64,000 nucleotides of DNA from Nilaparvata lugens (taxonomy: Eukaryota > Arthropoda > Insecta > Hemiptera > Delphacidae), in assembly GCF_014356525.2 (NCBI RefSeq), contig NC_052507.1, positions 3,646,509-3,710,508 on the forward strand, given 5' to 3'. This document shows positions 44,166-56,858 of this stretch, piece by piece. Within the stretch, counting starts at the first letter, position 1. Each line of letters starts with the position of its first letter. Made by a program: the position numbers and the translations under genes. The notes below the pieces were generated by a model. It saw only the letters and a program-made list of their open reading frames with translations. It did not search any database and was not told the DNA's origin.

Positions 44166-45023
44166 TGCTGTACAATATGAAAAGGATGCATGATGTGAAA
44201 CTTGAGACGCAAACTCGCAATACTATGTATATGCAAAGTCGATTACTTTTATCAGGAGTAAAAATTCGCTGTAGAGAAGTATTCTTTTTTGAGAGGTTGT
44301 TGTACAATTCCATTGAATAGTGTCATTCCATGATCTATCTCAAAGTGTAAAAAATCTCGAGGTTTGAACAGAACGAGAATGTCGCGGTGAAGATCTATGT
44401 CACCAGCTGTATAATAATAAAACTAGATACCCCCTGGGTTGGAGAACTCGCTCAAGAGCTGTAGTATTGTAATCTATGAAACATGCAACTTTTAACTATT
44501 CAGAGTTGATGGAAATTATGAAAACAGCTGAATATTCCTCTTACAAGAAATATTTTTGTCTGTAGGTTTTATTGGAGATCCTACTTGAAATGAAATTCAC
44601 TCTTCAAATATTACTCCGTTGCTCCCAAATAGCCTCAGCTATTTAACATTCAGAATGGTATGAATGAATGGAAAAACTGTTGTAATTTCATGCAATGATT
44701 CTTCTTCAGCTGGATGAATGATGGATCATAACAACTTTCTTATTGTGCACTTTCAATTTGTTATATCCTGGAAAAGGACGGAGTCAACTTTGTTGTCCAA
44801 TGAACTTGACCTGCAAATTTTCGAAGAATAGGTTCAAAATTTGAGGCTAATTGATCAATTCTTCTAAAGTAATTGTAGAACATACAAATAGACGGACAAC
44901 GACTTTGGCCTTCAGTAAGTCAAAAGTAAGAACACGCTAACGCTCGTTCAATTAATAGATGAATACAAACATATCTCAGTATCGCAAACTCAGCTGTAGC
45001 TGAACTCGAATAAAGGAATTTTT
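44166..45023. other. Non-coding
   Basis: No repeat or coding signal supported. Confidence 0.4.
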
Positions 45024-45173
45024 ACTTTTCTCGCCCTATTACCATAGGTAAGGAAAGTATTGCTTTCCGAAAAAAATTAAGGTACCCCAATTTCTACATT
45101 TATATAGGTTTCAATGTCCCCTGAATCCGAAAAAGTGGTTTTTGGGTATTGGTCTGTATGTGTGTGTGTGGTG

Positions 45174-45204
<31 letters not shown>

Positions 45205-45214
45205 TGTGTGTGTG

Positions 45215-45245
<31 letters not shown>

Positions 45246-45264
45246 TGTGTGTTGTGTGTGTGTG

Positions 45265-45295
<31 letters not shown>

Positions 45296-45935
45296 AGTGT
45301 ATCTGCGTCTGTGTACACGATATCTCATCTCCCAGTTAACGGAATGACTTGAAATTTGGAACGTAAGGTCCTTACACTATAAGGATCCGACACGAACAAT
45401 TTCGATCAAATGCAATCCAAGATGGCTGCTAAAATGGCGAAAATGTTGTCAAAAACAGGGTTTTACGCGATTTTCTCGAAAACGGCTCCTAAAATAGTCA
45501 TTGATAAGCTCCATCAACTGCAACAAGTCCCATATCTGTAAAAATTTCAGGAGCTCCGCCTCATCTATGCAAAGTTCGATTTTGGATTCTCAATTATCAG
45601 CCTTCATACACAATTTGAGCAAAAAATTTCAAGTGGGACAGATTGAGCATGAAAATCTCTGCAATTAATGTCCAGTAAGATTTCCACCTAAAATTGAAAA
45701 TAAGCTTGAAATTCGAGAAAATGTGATTATTAAATTGCAAACTGTTGGCAACTGCTGGTTCTATTAAATCATTCACTACGCAGAGATTGCAGACCTCGTG
45801 TGTTTCCAGCGTTATTGACCTATCACCAGCTGTCTCATATATTCAAATAGTAGACTTGAGATGCGCGAGAACACTAGCGTCAGGTGATCAATTTTCATAA
45901 CGGCAAGGAAAGTTGTGTGAGTGCGCCACACCAGA
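45024..45935 (+). mobile_element. Family B element, copy 4
   Basis: Starts ACTTTTCTCGCCCTATTACC, ends GTGCGCCACACCAGA, flanked by T5 runs. The GT tract spans 45158-45292, and all overlapping Cys-Val or His-Thr frames derive from it. Confidence 0.8.
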
Positions 45936-46259
45936 TTTTTAAATTTCAGACTTGAAAATTCTTAGTTTTTGTAAATTATTAATATCAATATTTGTAATCA
46001 CTCCTGCCAATCCATTTCTATTCTATGAAGCATGATTTAACGTATAGTGTAATTATTAATTGAATCTCGTGGGACAATCCGATCTGGGCAAGATCTTTCT
46101 AGTTGAGTCTATTTATTTATTCATTTAGTCATGTACAATATTATCAACCTTATAATATGAGAAGGCTTTAATTTTTCAAGTTCTTTCTTCAGTAACCTGC
46201 ATTCAATTTTCGACATGAATTTTAAACTTTACTAAATGTCTATCACACTACTTCTTCTC

Positions 46260-46335
46260 GAAAAAGCCTTCTGTGATTGGTTCTTGAGAAATTAATCACG
46301 ATTAAAATTGAACCGGCTTTTGTGCAACTGGGCCT
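46260..46335. mobile_element. Hairpin MITE, family E, half copy
   Basis: GTGATTGGTTCTTGAG then TTAATCACGATTAAAATTGA and TTTTGTGCAACTGGGCC. Only one arm. Confidence 0.55.
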
Positions 46336-46373
46336 CAATCTCTCTTAATCTTCATTTTCTACCAACCTGTAGG

Positions 46374-46464
46374 AAGAAAAAGAAGAAGGAGAAGAAGAAG
46401 AAGAAGAAGAAGAAGAAGAAGAGAAGAAGAAGAAGAAGAAGGAGGAGGAGAAGAAGAAGAAAAA

Positions 46465-46497
<33 letters not shown>

Positions 46498-46556
46498 AGA
46501 GAAGAAGAAGAAGAAGAAGAAGAAGAAGAAGAAGAAGAAGAAGAAGAAGAAGAAGA
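46374..46556. repeat. GAA triplet microsatellite
   Basis: About 180 bp of GAA with GGA/GAGA interruptions. Poly-Arg/Lys, poly-Leu and poly-Ser frames are artefacts. Confidence 0.95.
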
Positions 46557-47366
46557 GTATGATTGAACATCACTCTTGATTTCATTGAGAGTTAACAATC
46601 AGAATTACTTGGAAATTATTTCGTGGGCTTCCTATACGCACTAGATTTCGTAAATTGAAGAGGAGAGATGTAGGTACTGCACACATTATAATACTCACAT
46701 ACAAATAGGAACAGCAGACAAAAAGTTGATGTGAAGAAATGCTATTTCAATTTGAGGCCGTGAAAATACGCAGATTCCATTTCTTACTCCAATTCTATTT
46801 TCTTCTACTCTTCTCTACTCCTCCTTCCTCTCCTCCTCCTCTTCTTCTTCTTCTTCTCCGTCTCTTTCTCCTACACCCATTCTTCTTCTCCAAGAGTGCA
46901 TGCCTGTAATGCTATAACACAAAAACATATTACGCACAGAGGCTGGATACGCATTTTGTTACCTACTCCTGTAATGGAGTCCTATATGGGATGTGAGTGA
47001 TGAAAAAAATGGATTACGAGTTTATGGTGGCTGGGTTTATTGTAGCTTCCACCAATTTTCCAAGTGAATGTATTCTATGCTCTATTCAGGTTTAATAAGT
47101 ATGTGAAGCTTATAAGCAGAGGTTGATAGCGATATGTAGATGATCAGGGGTCATATTAGGCAGGAATTTAGTGAATGTATTTCATTCAGGTTTGTGAATC
47201 TTATAAAAGCTGGGGTTATAACTACTGTTGATAAGAGATTTATTGAGTATAAGCAACTCATTGTTGTAAGTGACTCATTATTATTTTTCGCCACACTGCA
47301 CAGAAAGCAGCTGTTTTCCAGTCCCTACGTAGATCTGAAAGTCATTGTTTGCAGACGACTCTCATC
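46557..47366. other. Non-coding
   Basis: A CTT run lies at about 46836-46857. No gene supported; the frame at 47140-47397 has no splice or promoter context. Confidence 0.4.
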
Positions 47367-47407
47367 TGACGTCAGAACAGGTTTCTTTCCGGCCTAGGCC
47401 GGAAAGA
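47367..47407. promoter_or_regulatory. CRE motif and 24-bp perfect palindrome
   Basis: TGACGTCA at 47367-47374 is the palindromic CREB/ATF site. Ten bases on, a perfect palindrome spans 47384-47407 with core CCGGCCTAGGCCGG. The two are GC-rich in AT-rich surroundings. Could be regulatory or the centre of a small fold-back. Confidence 0.4.
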
Positions 47408-47810
47408 GTACCCTTTCCAGCTGCTAACATGGAACTAAGAAAGGTGATCAACAAACAGCTGATCAAAAAACTTTTCATTATTTGTGTTCATTATTCAATA
47501 ATTAAAACATTTATAATAATATCATCTTATTGTCATTTGAAAGAATAGAAAAGTATAAACTCAACCTCCCACATAATTGAACATCATCTTTTAGGTTATT
47601 TAGACAGTTCAGAATAAAAAAAAATACTTGGACAATTTCCTGATATTCAGATTACCTCAGATTTGCTAGAGCTATCACCTTCCACTTCTGCTTTCGGAAG
47701 TGCTTAGTAAACAACTATTCTCATATATTCTCATATATATATATATATATATATTTTTTTTTTGTGTGTGGCGAAAAATACCGTTCGCACCACGGGCCAA
47801 AAATGTTTTT

Positions 47811-48125
47811 CCGGCTCTCAATCTTTTCTAGTCCTCGGCCTACGGCCTCGGACTTGAAAACCGATTTCGAGCCGGAAAAATCTCATTTTCGGCCCTAGGT
47901 GCGAAATATACTATTCCGGCTCTCAATCTTATCTAGTCCTCGGCCTACGGCCTCGGACTTGAAAACCGATTTCGAGCCGGAAAAATCTCATTTTCGGCCC
48001 TAGGTGCGAAATATACTATTCCGGCTCTCAATCTTTTCTAGTCCTCGGCCTACGGCCTCGGACTTGAAAACCGATTTCGAGCCGGAAAAATCTCATTTTC
48101 TGCTCTAGGTGCGAAATATACTATT
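47811..48125. repeat. 105-bp minisatellite, three units
   Basis: Units start CCGGCTCTCAATCTT at 47811, 47916 and 48021. Each contains the near-palindrome CCTCGGCCTACGGCCTCGG, and CCGGCTC recurs inverted as GAGCCGG. Units are almost identical, so the expansion is recent. Confidence 0.9.
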
Positions 48126-48902
48126 ACATGATTGAGTAATTCATCTAAGAAAATCAAGTTGAGACTCGAAAAAATATCCCGTTTCCAAATTGTGCAAGTT
48201 TCAAACAGTGTTGTCAAATTGAATGAATCTATTCATAGGCATGTATGAGAAGATTGGGATTTTGTATAATTTGGCAAGACGTATTTTTTTGCTAATTCTC
48301 GATTATTTTAATTCAGAGAAAAGTTGTGTTTATTCCCGTTTTATGTGCCGGTTTGATTCTTGTTTTGAAGAATCATACTAATTGAGTTGAACAAGTGAAC
48401 GAGGATCAAGCCACAAATCACGGTTTTGACAGATTTCAAACGTGGTTGGAAGATAAAATACTGAAGAAGTGGTGACAAACATTAACTTAGCACGCTTCAT
48501 TCTGCGTTTAGAATTCATCTGATTGGGATAAAAAACATAGACTTGTCCAGTGAAATGGGAAGATTTCACAAGTTGAACCATATTTTAATTAAAACAAAAT
48601 TTTAATTCTAATAATAATTTCAACATGTTTAGAATTTTAAAAAGAGTATAATTTGTGGATTTAAGTGACATTTTAATATTGTTTGTGATTGTGAAGAAAG
48701 ATTTTGGTTTGAATTTGTATTTTGAAATTAATTAATCTGATAAAGCCCAAATTATTGTAATACATACATTTTTTGGACTCAAAATAGTGTGTGAATTAAG
48801 TTATTATTTACATAACCTCTAGACCGTGTATTCCAAATTAAGGTTAAATCAGTTTTGGGGCGAATGCCTGTTGTTTTTACCTGCATTGTATCTATTGTCT
48901 AT
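48126..48902. other. Non-coding
   Basis: Nothing supported beyond AT-rich sequence. Confidence 0.4.
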
Positions 48903-49005
48903 GGATAAATAAAATAAAATAAAATAAAATAAAATAAAATAAAATAAAATAAAATAAAATAAAATAAAATAAAATAAAATAAAATAAAATAAAATAAAAT
49001 AAAAT
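48903..49005. repeat. AAAAT pentanucleotide microsatellite
   Basis: About 20 uninterrupted units of TAAAA, preceded by TATTGTCTATGGATAAATAA, a LINE-type 3-prime end. It probably grew from a retroelement tail. Confidence 0.9.
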
Positions 49006-49337
49006 ATTAGGAACAATATTGGGAGTAGATATATAGCCCGAACATGTTGGCTTCAAGATTTCAAATTAGATGACAATAATTGTATCTCGGATAATCGAAG
49101 TTTTCATGAATGTATGAATGTATGCAATTTCAATGGAGGAAGTACATGCAAAGAAGGAAGTAGACAAGAATATCATGTCTACATCGATTATTCCGTTCAT
49201 GATTTTTTGAGTTGAGACGGCATTGGCAAAAGGCCCGATGCAAACGTTCAAGCTGATTTGGAACGAAAAGGTGACGGAAGTCCAAAATTCAAAGAGAGAT
49301 ATTTAAATAGAAAAAGATTGAAGAAGTGGTTGGTGGA

Positions 49338-49610
49338 ATACGGTGAAGAAGAAGAAGAAAAAGGAGGAGGAGAAGAAGAAGAAGAAGAAGAAGAAGAAGA
49401 AGAAGAAGAAGAAGAAGAAGAAGAAGAAGAAGAAGAAGAAGAAGAAGAAGAAGAAGAAGAAGAAGAAGAAGAAGAAGAAGAAGAAGAAGAAGAGGAAGAA
49501 TGACAAGTAGGAGAAGAATATGTAGAAGAGGAAGAAGCATGAGAAGAAGGATAACCTGGAGAAGGAAGGAGAAGAAGAAGGAAGAAGAAGAAGAAGAATT
49601 AAAAGGAGAT
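49338..49610. repeat. GAA/AGG triplet microsatellite
   Basis: An almost pure GAA run at 49371-49490, then a degenerate purine-rich tail to about 49610. The poly-Glu frame that starts at 49258 is an artefact. Confidence 0.9.
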
Positions 49611-49924
49611 AGAGAGGAAGATAAATGTCAGGGTGGGGCTTTTGTTCTATCGACAACATTTTAGGACCTCTGATGGTGGAACGTGGAATTATAGTACAGT
49701 ATTATTGTAACTGACATCGACTTTTAGCGTGAAGGTGAGAGAATATTTAGACTATAGAAGACTGACTGGTGTCCTTATAAAGTTAGTAAGGCAAGTTCAC
49801 AATCAAGAATAAGCCTAAATTAATTTTGACAGAAAAAATCTTCTCAAGCCAGCTAATGGTCTGAAAGTGCATTTTTCGTTTCACTGAGATTCAATTCAAT
49901 ATGTCAGCATTAGCAGAATGCGAA

Positions 49925-50275
49925 GCGTTAATATTTATTTATTTATTTATTTATTTATTAGATAGAGCGAACAATACAATAGTCGGAAAAGAAAAAACAG
50001 GCTATTGCCCAAAACTTCTTCAATTTCCTGATTTTGTCACAAATCGTCCAAATATTATGTAGGTTATGTTCACTTCAATTTCAACACCAAATCTTCAATC
50101 TGAAACTATGAATCAGAATAATACAAAGAATTTCAAATTTAGATAGATTGATAATGAAACTTCCGTTAAAACATAAACCAAACTTCAAATATTCACAAAA
50201 TATAGAACAAAATCACTTAAATTTTGAGCTCGAAAATATCACTTTCACCATAGCTACAACAGCTGTTTGACTATT
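49925..50275 (-). mobile_element. Family F retroelement end, copy 2
   Basis: A TTTATTTATTTATTTATTAG tail followed by CAGGCTATTGCCCAAAACTT. Its first 240 bp recur inverted at 51640-51862. Confidence 0.65.
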
Positions 50276-50663
50276 TTCATTTTTTTATTCTCAATATTCT
50301 CCATAAAGCCGGGTCCAGATGCTCAAGTTTACCATCAGTCTTTTGCTCAAGCAAAAGACGGATCGTTTGGTTCAAGCAAAAGACTGATGTAAAATTGCGT
50401 CCACACGCATCCGTCTTATGTCGCCCGTTTTCCTATTTTTGAGCTCACAAGCTCAGTTCTTGATATGTTTATTTATTTATTCAATCATTCAGAATTACAC
50501 AACTTACAGAAAAGTACCACAGGCCAACTTATGCCCAAAATGGTTCCAATTCTAATTTTTACAACAGTCCAAAGTAGCTAGAGGTTATGTGTCACTTCAA
50601 TATGAATTATTGTGATATGGTTCATTGAGTCTAATTGTATACCGTTGACATATATCCAGTAAA

Positions 50664-51356
50664 TCTATATATATAAAAGCGTAATGGCACTCACTCACTC
50701 ACTGACTGACTGACTCACTCACTCACTCACTCACTCACTCACTCGCATAACTAAATATCTACTGGACCAAAAACGTTCAAATTTGGTAGGTATGTTCAGT
50801 TGGCCCTTTAGAGGCGCACTAAGAAATTTTTGGCAATATTTTAACTCTAAGGGTTGTTTTAAGGGTTTAAAGTTCGTCTTTTAGCATGTATATTCTTTTC
50901 TCCCAATCTATAATAATTATATTGAAATTCCATATCATATGTTACTATAGAACTATAATCTAGATAGAGTACCTCTTCGAAACAGTGTAACTGGCAACTA
51001 AATTAATAATTTTGTCGGTTTGGACATTAAGTTGAGTGACTTTGTTAGGTTGGCACTAAGTTGAAGATTTAAATGCATTTATCGCGGAAAAATTGATGGG
51101 GCCCTGCTACTTCAATCTTGGGAATATAATTACTAGCCGTCAGGCTCGCTTCGCTCGCCATATCCGTTTAGCCAGACGTTTAGTCTGGGACCCCGACTGG
51201 ATTGTCCTAACATGATAAAAATGCTCAAATGAAAAATGCAGGCGAGCGAAGCGAGCCTGCTGATTTCATTTTGGACGATCCAGTCGGGGGGGGGGTCCAG
51301 GGGGCGGAGCCCCCTGGCTAGTCGGATATGGCGAACGAAGCGAGCCTGACGTCTAG
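50664..51356 (+). mobile_element. Non-autonomous Helitron, copy 2
   Basis: 5-prime TCTATATATATAAAAGCG after an A; 3-prime GCGAGCCTGACGTCTAG before a T. The CACT tract (50690-50745), a variable region and GGCTCGC/GCGAGCC motifs match copy 1 throughout, including the GATCCAGTCGGGGG block. Confidence 0.8.
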
Positions 51357-51639
51357 TGAGTGATAATTATATCGTATTTTTTCGCTGATTCAACTGGTAA
51401 TGCTATATACAACAACATAATGACAAAAATATTACTGTTAATCACTAAAATAATGGCTTTGTTTACATGTCATATCTTGAGATACAGTGATTGTATAAAT
51501 GGATGGAAATTTTGTAAATAGTATTCTTATCAACAATATAGTACATCTTAATATATCATGATAGTAAATCATAATATCAACATCAAATTCTGAGAGTATC
51601 ATGAGAATCGAGATAGAAAAAAGGGTTAAATATAAATTT

Positions 51640-51862
51640 GAAAATTAATCTATCTAAATTTGAAATTCTTTGTTTTATTCTGATTCATAGTTTGAGATTG
51701 AAGATTTGGTGTTGAAATTGAAGTGAACATAACCTACATAATATTTGGACGATTTGTGACAAAATCAGGAAATTGAAGAAGTTTTGGGCAATAGCCTGTT
51801 TTTTCCTTTCCGACTATTGTATTGTTCGCTCTATCTAATAAATAAATAAATAAATGGCGTTA
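51640..51862 (+). mobile_element. Family F retroelement end, inverted copy
   Basis: AAGTTTTGGGCAATAGCCTG then AATAAATAAATAAATAAATG: the complement of 49925-50165, very similar, so recent. Confidence 0.65.
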
Positions 51863-52230
51863 TATACAATCGATAAAAAAATTTCTTATTTTTAAGTACT
51901 CACGAGGCATTTTATTAATTTGAGGGCGCTGAATCCGAATCTGAAATCACAATTTCTCTATCTCTATTTTTACGCGATTTAGGTTTTGGTGGATAGGCAA
52001 AAGACTGATGGTTTGATGGAAAAAGATTCCCGGCCGATGCATTTTAAGTTTGACGACTTAAGCTTGAAGACCGTCCGATCCGTTTTACCGTCCAGACGCA
52101 ACGACTTACATGCTCCGACTTTTGCTTGAGCAAAAGACTGAAGCTAAACTTGAGCGTCTGTACCAGGCTTAAGAACAGTTCAAAGTTTTAAAAATGAATT
52201 CCAGCACTACAGTGGCATGGTTTGTTACAA

Positions 52231-52614
52231 GCTCTATAGTGAGGTCCACGTTATAACGGCAGTAGATAATAATAGGTGAATAGCCTGCGTTGCCGATTCC
52301 TTTCCTTGCCACTTCCTCCTATAGAGGATACCTGATACTGATATTCCTAATGTGATTGTTCATTCTTGTTTGGAATGATCAATTGGATTTTTTTATACGT
52401 CAAGAAATTTATTTTTCAATGACTTGATGATGAATTTGTATAATTTAAATGGATCATTTTGTTAATTAATTATATCTCCACATTGTTGAACAAACGATCT
52501 GGGAACGTTGGGGAGATAGAAAAGGATAGCACTTTCTTCTTTTTGAAAGTTAGACAAAGATAGCAGCACCAATGTCAATCAAATACTTCCATTATAACGT
52601 GGACATCACTGTAG
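52231..52614 (+). mobile_element. Family C MITE, intact copy
   Basis: 384 bp with 31-bp terminal inverted repeats (left TAGTGAGGTCCACGTTATAA; right complement TAGAACATCACTG-side reads CAGTGATGTCCACGTTATAA). Ends are flanked by TA, which suits a Tc1/mariner-type target, though the palindromic end leaves the exact border open. This is the reference for the broken C copies. Confidence 0.8.
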
Positions 52615-52670
52615 TTCGAAGCATAGAATTAAACAATCTCCAAGTATAGGTATTCTCTGGTTTAAAGTAG

Positions 52671-53090
52671 CCTGTCTAAGCTACCTTATTGGCTCCTTCA
52701 GGAACACAAAATTGAACAGTGGTATATCATTTTTTCGACATTCATCTAAATTCATGTTGGTTTACAGTGAAAATTCAGTTGAAACTAGGGGTAAGTCCAC
52801 GCTATCTTGTTGATTTCTTCAGAAACACAAAATTGAACAGTGGTCTGTCATTTTTTTCGATAATTCCATTGTAATTTTTTGATTTTATCGATAAAATTGA
52901 TGTTGTTTACAATGAAAATGCAGTTGAAATTAGGGGTAAGTCCACACGCTAACTTGTTGATTCTTTCAGCAACACAAAATTAAACAGTGGTCTGTCATTT
53001 TTTAGACAATTTTCTAGTCATTTCTCGATTTTATTGATGAAATTCATGTTGGTTCACAGTGACAATGCAGTTGAGATGAGTGGTAAGCAC
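52671..53090 (+). repeat. Three tandem copies of an exon-acceptor unit, about 148 bp
   Basis: Units end with TTTACAGTGAAAATTCAG, then GTTGTTTACAATGAAAATGC, then GGTTCACAGTGACAATGCAG. Each also has ACACAAAATT(G/A)AACAGTGGT and a GGGGTAAGTCC (or GTGGTAAGCAC) end. The third copy contains the acceptor and start codon of the plus-strand gene; the first two have an intact or nearly intact acceptor but no ATG in the same place. Confidence 0.75.
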
Positions 53091-53192
53091 TGGGCAGGAA
53101 GGGTGGTGGCTGCAGTACAAATTTTGAGTTGGAGTGCGGTCAGCTGTCTACTTCTCAATAAAGGACTCACCAATATAAACAATGCTACCAAG
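53060..53192 (+). CDS. First coding exon of an unrecognised membrane protein
   Basis: An acceptor (TTCACAG) at 53059, a start ATG at 53076 and a GTTAGT donor at 53193 define 39 codons, phase 0. The protein begins MSGKHWAGRVVAAVQ. Residues 10-28 are hydrophobic (signal anchor or transmembrane helix), followed by Asn-rich NINNATK with a potential N-glycosylation site. The next exon is at 59588, and phases match. An alternative acceptor (AATGCAG at 53070) is five bases before the ATG. No family recognised; exon structure is the main evidence. Confidence 0.55.
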
Positions 53193-53266
53193 GTTAGTTT
53201 GCCTTATTCATCAAAATTAATTTTTATCCTTGTAAGATCAACACCCAGATTTCACAAAGGTCTGTT

Positions 53267-53411
53267 AACTTTTGATCCCGATTAAATTCTAGAAGGTTGC
53301 TTCTCTGACTCTGATTGGCTCTAGTGGAATCTTGTCTTGAAAATGGAAAATAAATTTGATTTGATTTTATTTGAATCATGATTAAAATTCAACAGGCTTT
53401 TGTGCAACTGT
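53267..53411. mobile_element. Hairpin MITE, family E, split by a LINE tail
   Basis: Arms GATCCCGATTAAATTCTAGA and TCATGATTAAAATTCAACAG flank a short GGAAAATAAATTTGATTTGA tail (about 53336-53372). The terminus is TTTTGTGCAACTG. Confidence 0.6.
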
Positions 53412-53700
53412 GCACAAAATTAAATATTCCAGAAGATTTAGCGGGTTGATGATAAATCACAGCCACCTCTATCATAAAGTTCAACAGTAGAGTACAAAAT
53501 TCGTTTTTGGAATCTATAAAGAAAAATTTTCATCTATTTCACTTTCCATAGCGAACTATTTGATAAACTATTAGTTCTTAAACTATTTTGACGACACCAC
53601 AGTCTAATTTTTTGCTTGAAACTTAAAACTTAAAACTAAAACATCATTATTTCTCTTAAAACTTGAGTCTTAAAAATTGAAACTTGAACTTAAAACTTGC

Positions 53701-54119
53701 GTAATAGCATGAGGAGAAGATAGCGATATCCCATGGTATAGGTCATTTGTGTTCCAAACTTCTAACTGATTTTTCGTTATCAAGCTGATGACTGTCGGCG
53801 ACCTCTGTCTATTTTATTACTGTTTTGTTGAGGTGAGAGTGTTTGGTGGCATAGTGTGAGCATAGCGTCGGTCCCGGCTGCCTAAAAAGCAGTCGTTAGG
53901 TCATGTCAGAGGCCCTGAAATTGATCAGTTGCGACCTGAAAACTCTGACACCAGACCTGAGCCAGCCAGGTCACTCGATATTATTATTATAGTGTGAGAG
54001 ACTACCAGTGTCACTTAGCTTCACGAAAAGGAACTAAGTGGACTCGGCTTGAGTTAACAGTGGAATTTTGAAGATAAACGCCCTATACCATGAGATATCC
54101 TCTCATGCTGTATTCTCTC
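53701..54119. mobile_element. Family H long-TIR MITE, split by a SINE
   Basis: Outer arms GATATCCCATGGTATAGG and CCTATACCATGAGATATCC are inverted; ACTACCAGTGTCACTTAGC and CTCGGCTTGAG match copy 2 at 61332. The SINE at 53861-53990 lies inside. Confidence 0.7.
53851..53998 (+). mobile_element. 5-prime-truncated SINE with target duplication
   Basis: ATAGTGTGAG occurs at 53851-53860 and 53989-53998. The body has CGTCGGTCCCGGCTGCC, GACCTGAGCCAGCCAGGTCA and an ATT tail. The tRNA head is missing. Same general SINE type as 37058-37310. Confidence 0.8.
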
Positions 54120-54177
54120 AATGGTCTTTATTGTTATTAAAGACCTGTACTCATGTATGGATCGCATTCGGATTTTT

Positions 54178-55494
<1,317 letters not shown>

Positions 55495-55759
55495 TTTTTA
55501 CATACATTTTCAACACTGCTATCTACATCTCGTTGTCATTGGTAGATAGGATGCGGTTGGTTGGTTAACGGTGGCGATTTTATTAGAACTAAAATCAATA
55601 GATTTATGATTGAGTTATTCAAGTTATACTCAAAATTTGATGTACTACGTGACGATTGTGTTTGAATAAATGGAAATAAATGAATCAAAGGGTTATAACT
55701 CTTGAAGTGTAGTACCTAGCTAGTCTAGACTGTTATGATATAAAGTTATATATGTTATA

Positions 55760-56470
55760 TTATATAAAGTAGTTAGTAGTCTTACGCAGCATCCTTTTCA
55801 CCTGGAAAGATTGGGCTTCTATGTGCCGACTGTTTCTCGTGGGAGGTATTTTTCGTTTTTTATACCAAGATCTCGAACGTTGCAGGATCATAACTCACCC
55901 ATCAATCGATCCATGAGACTCTTCAACACAGTATCTCGTGATATCGATCTCTTCAATCCGTCTTTGAATGCCTTTATTAAATCATGCTCTATAATTCTTG
56001 AATATTAGTTCTTTTGTCAATGTTTAACTTCAAGCACTCTCTCTCTCTCTTCTTCTGCTATCTATCTATAAATATATGTCTTTACCTTATTTCTTCTCTG
56101 TTTTATTTTTTCTTTTTAATTTTGTTTAGTTTCAATGGTCGACTTTTTTTCATTTATATTGTCATTCAACTTATTCTCTCTATTCTTATTTCAATTAAAC
56201 TTATTTTCTTATTTTAATTAAAATTATTATATTGTACAATACGAATAGCATTTAATGATATAAATAATTAGTATTTTATTTTAAGATTTAGCATGTAATT
56301 CTGAAGTTTGTTTAATTTCTGTATAAGTTGTTTTTGTTTTCTTATTATTCTTTATTATTTTGTGTGGAGTGCGGTTTTGGGCAGTGTGCCTGTCGCATCC
56401 ACACTGATCAACTACATTCACTACAATGTATCTTTTTTCCAATAAATTGATTTAAATTGATTTATACATG
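55760..56470 (+). pseudogene. LINE 3-prime end (jockey-like RT C-terminus plus UTR)
   Basis: From about 55781 the frame reads through RLGFYVPTVSRGRYFSFF, IPRSRTLQDHNSPINRSM, RLFNTVSRDIDLFNPSLNAF to a stop near 56008. This matches the conserved tail of jockey-clade ORF2 (FF-PR-RT...NSP-NR-M-LFN...D-F). The 3-prime UTR ends with AATAAATTGATTTAAATTGA. The 5-prime part is truncated. Confidence 0.75.
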
Positions 56471-56492
56471 CTCTCGCAATAAAATTGATTGA

Positions 56493-56726
56493 TTGAAATT
56501 TATTATTTTTCTCAATAAAGGAATAACTTACAATTACAATGCTCATTCATCCCATTTAAAAATTTTCATCTATATAATAAACATTGTTAGACTATATCTA
56601 CCATGGGTAGAAATTGATACTGTAAAAATCAATAAGGTAGAAAAACGAGTTCAAAAATTCTGTTTCAATAGAACTGATCAAATTGTAAATAGGATTCCTA
56701 TCATTCAATACAAGAAAAACCTATGA
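56493..56726 (+). pseudogene. Possible LINE RT fragment
   Basis: The end of this frame (YLPWVEIDTVKINKVEKRVQ, then KFCFNRTD) resembles the LINE segment W-P...I-x-KIE-x-VQ-x-KF that follows the RT domain. The N-terminal part is unrelated. Short and isolated. Confidence 0.4.
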
Positions 56727-56858
56727 ATTATTTTGTGGGATGTGGATATCTTCCTTCATTTGTCACATTTATCTAGTACTATCGTATCGCTCCACTTACG
56801 ATCATACTCGAATCCAAACGTACGTTTAATGAATGAAAATTGTACACGACAGAAGTAT

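Larger units (their letters stand above)
50315..52170. mobile_element. Family M TIR element with nested insertions
   Basis: Ends AAGCCGGGTCCAGATGCTCA and the complement of AAGCCTGGTACAGACGCTCA are inverted over about 60 bp, both containing TCAGTCTTTTGCTCAAGCAA. Inside are a LINE-type tail (50460-50590), Helitron copy 2, and an inverted family F end. No transposase. Confidence 0.7.

Noticed and set aside
46308..46598. Poly-Arg/Lys and poly-Ser frames
   Set aside because: Same artefact from the GAA tract at 46374-46556.
47811..48125. CRISPR array
   Set aside because: Units are contiguous 105-bp repeats with no unique spacers, and the genome is eukaryotic.
49258..49659. Poly-Glu, poly-Leu and poly-Phe frames
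   Set aside because: Produced by the GAA triplet run in its different frames; no start context, exon or conserved domain.
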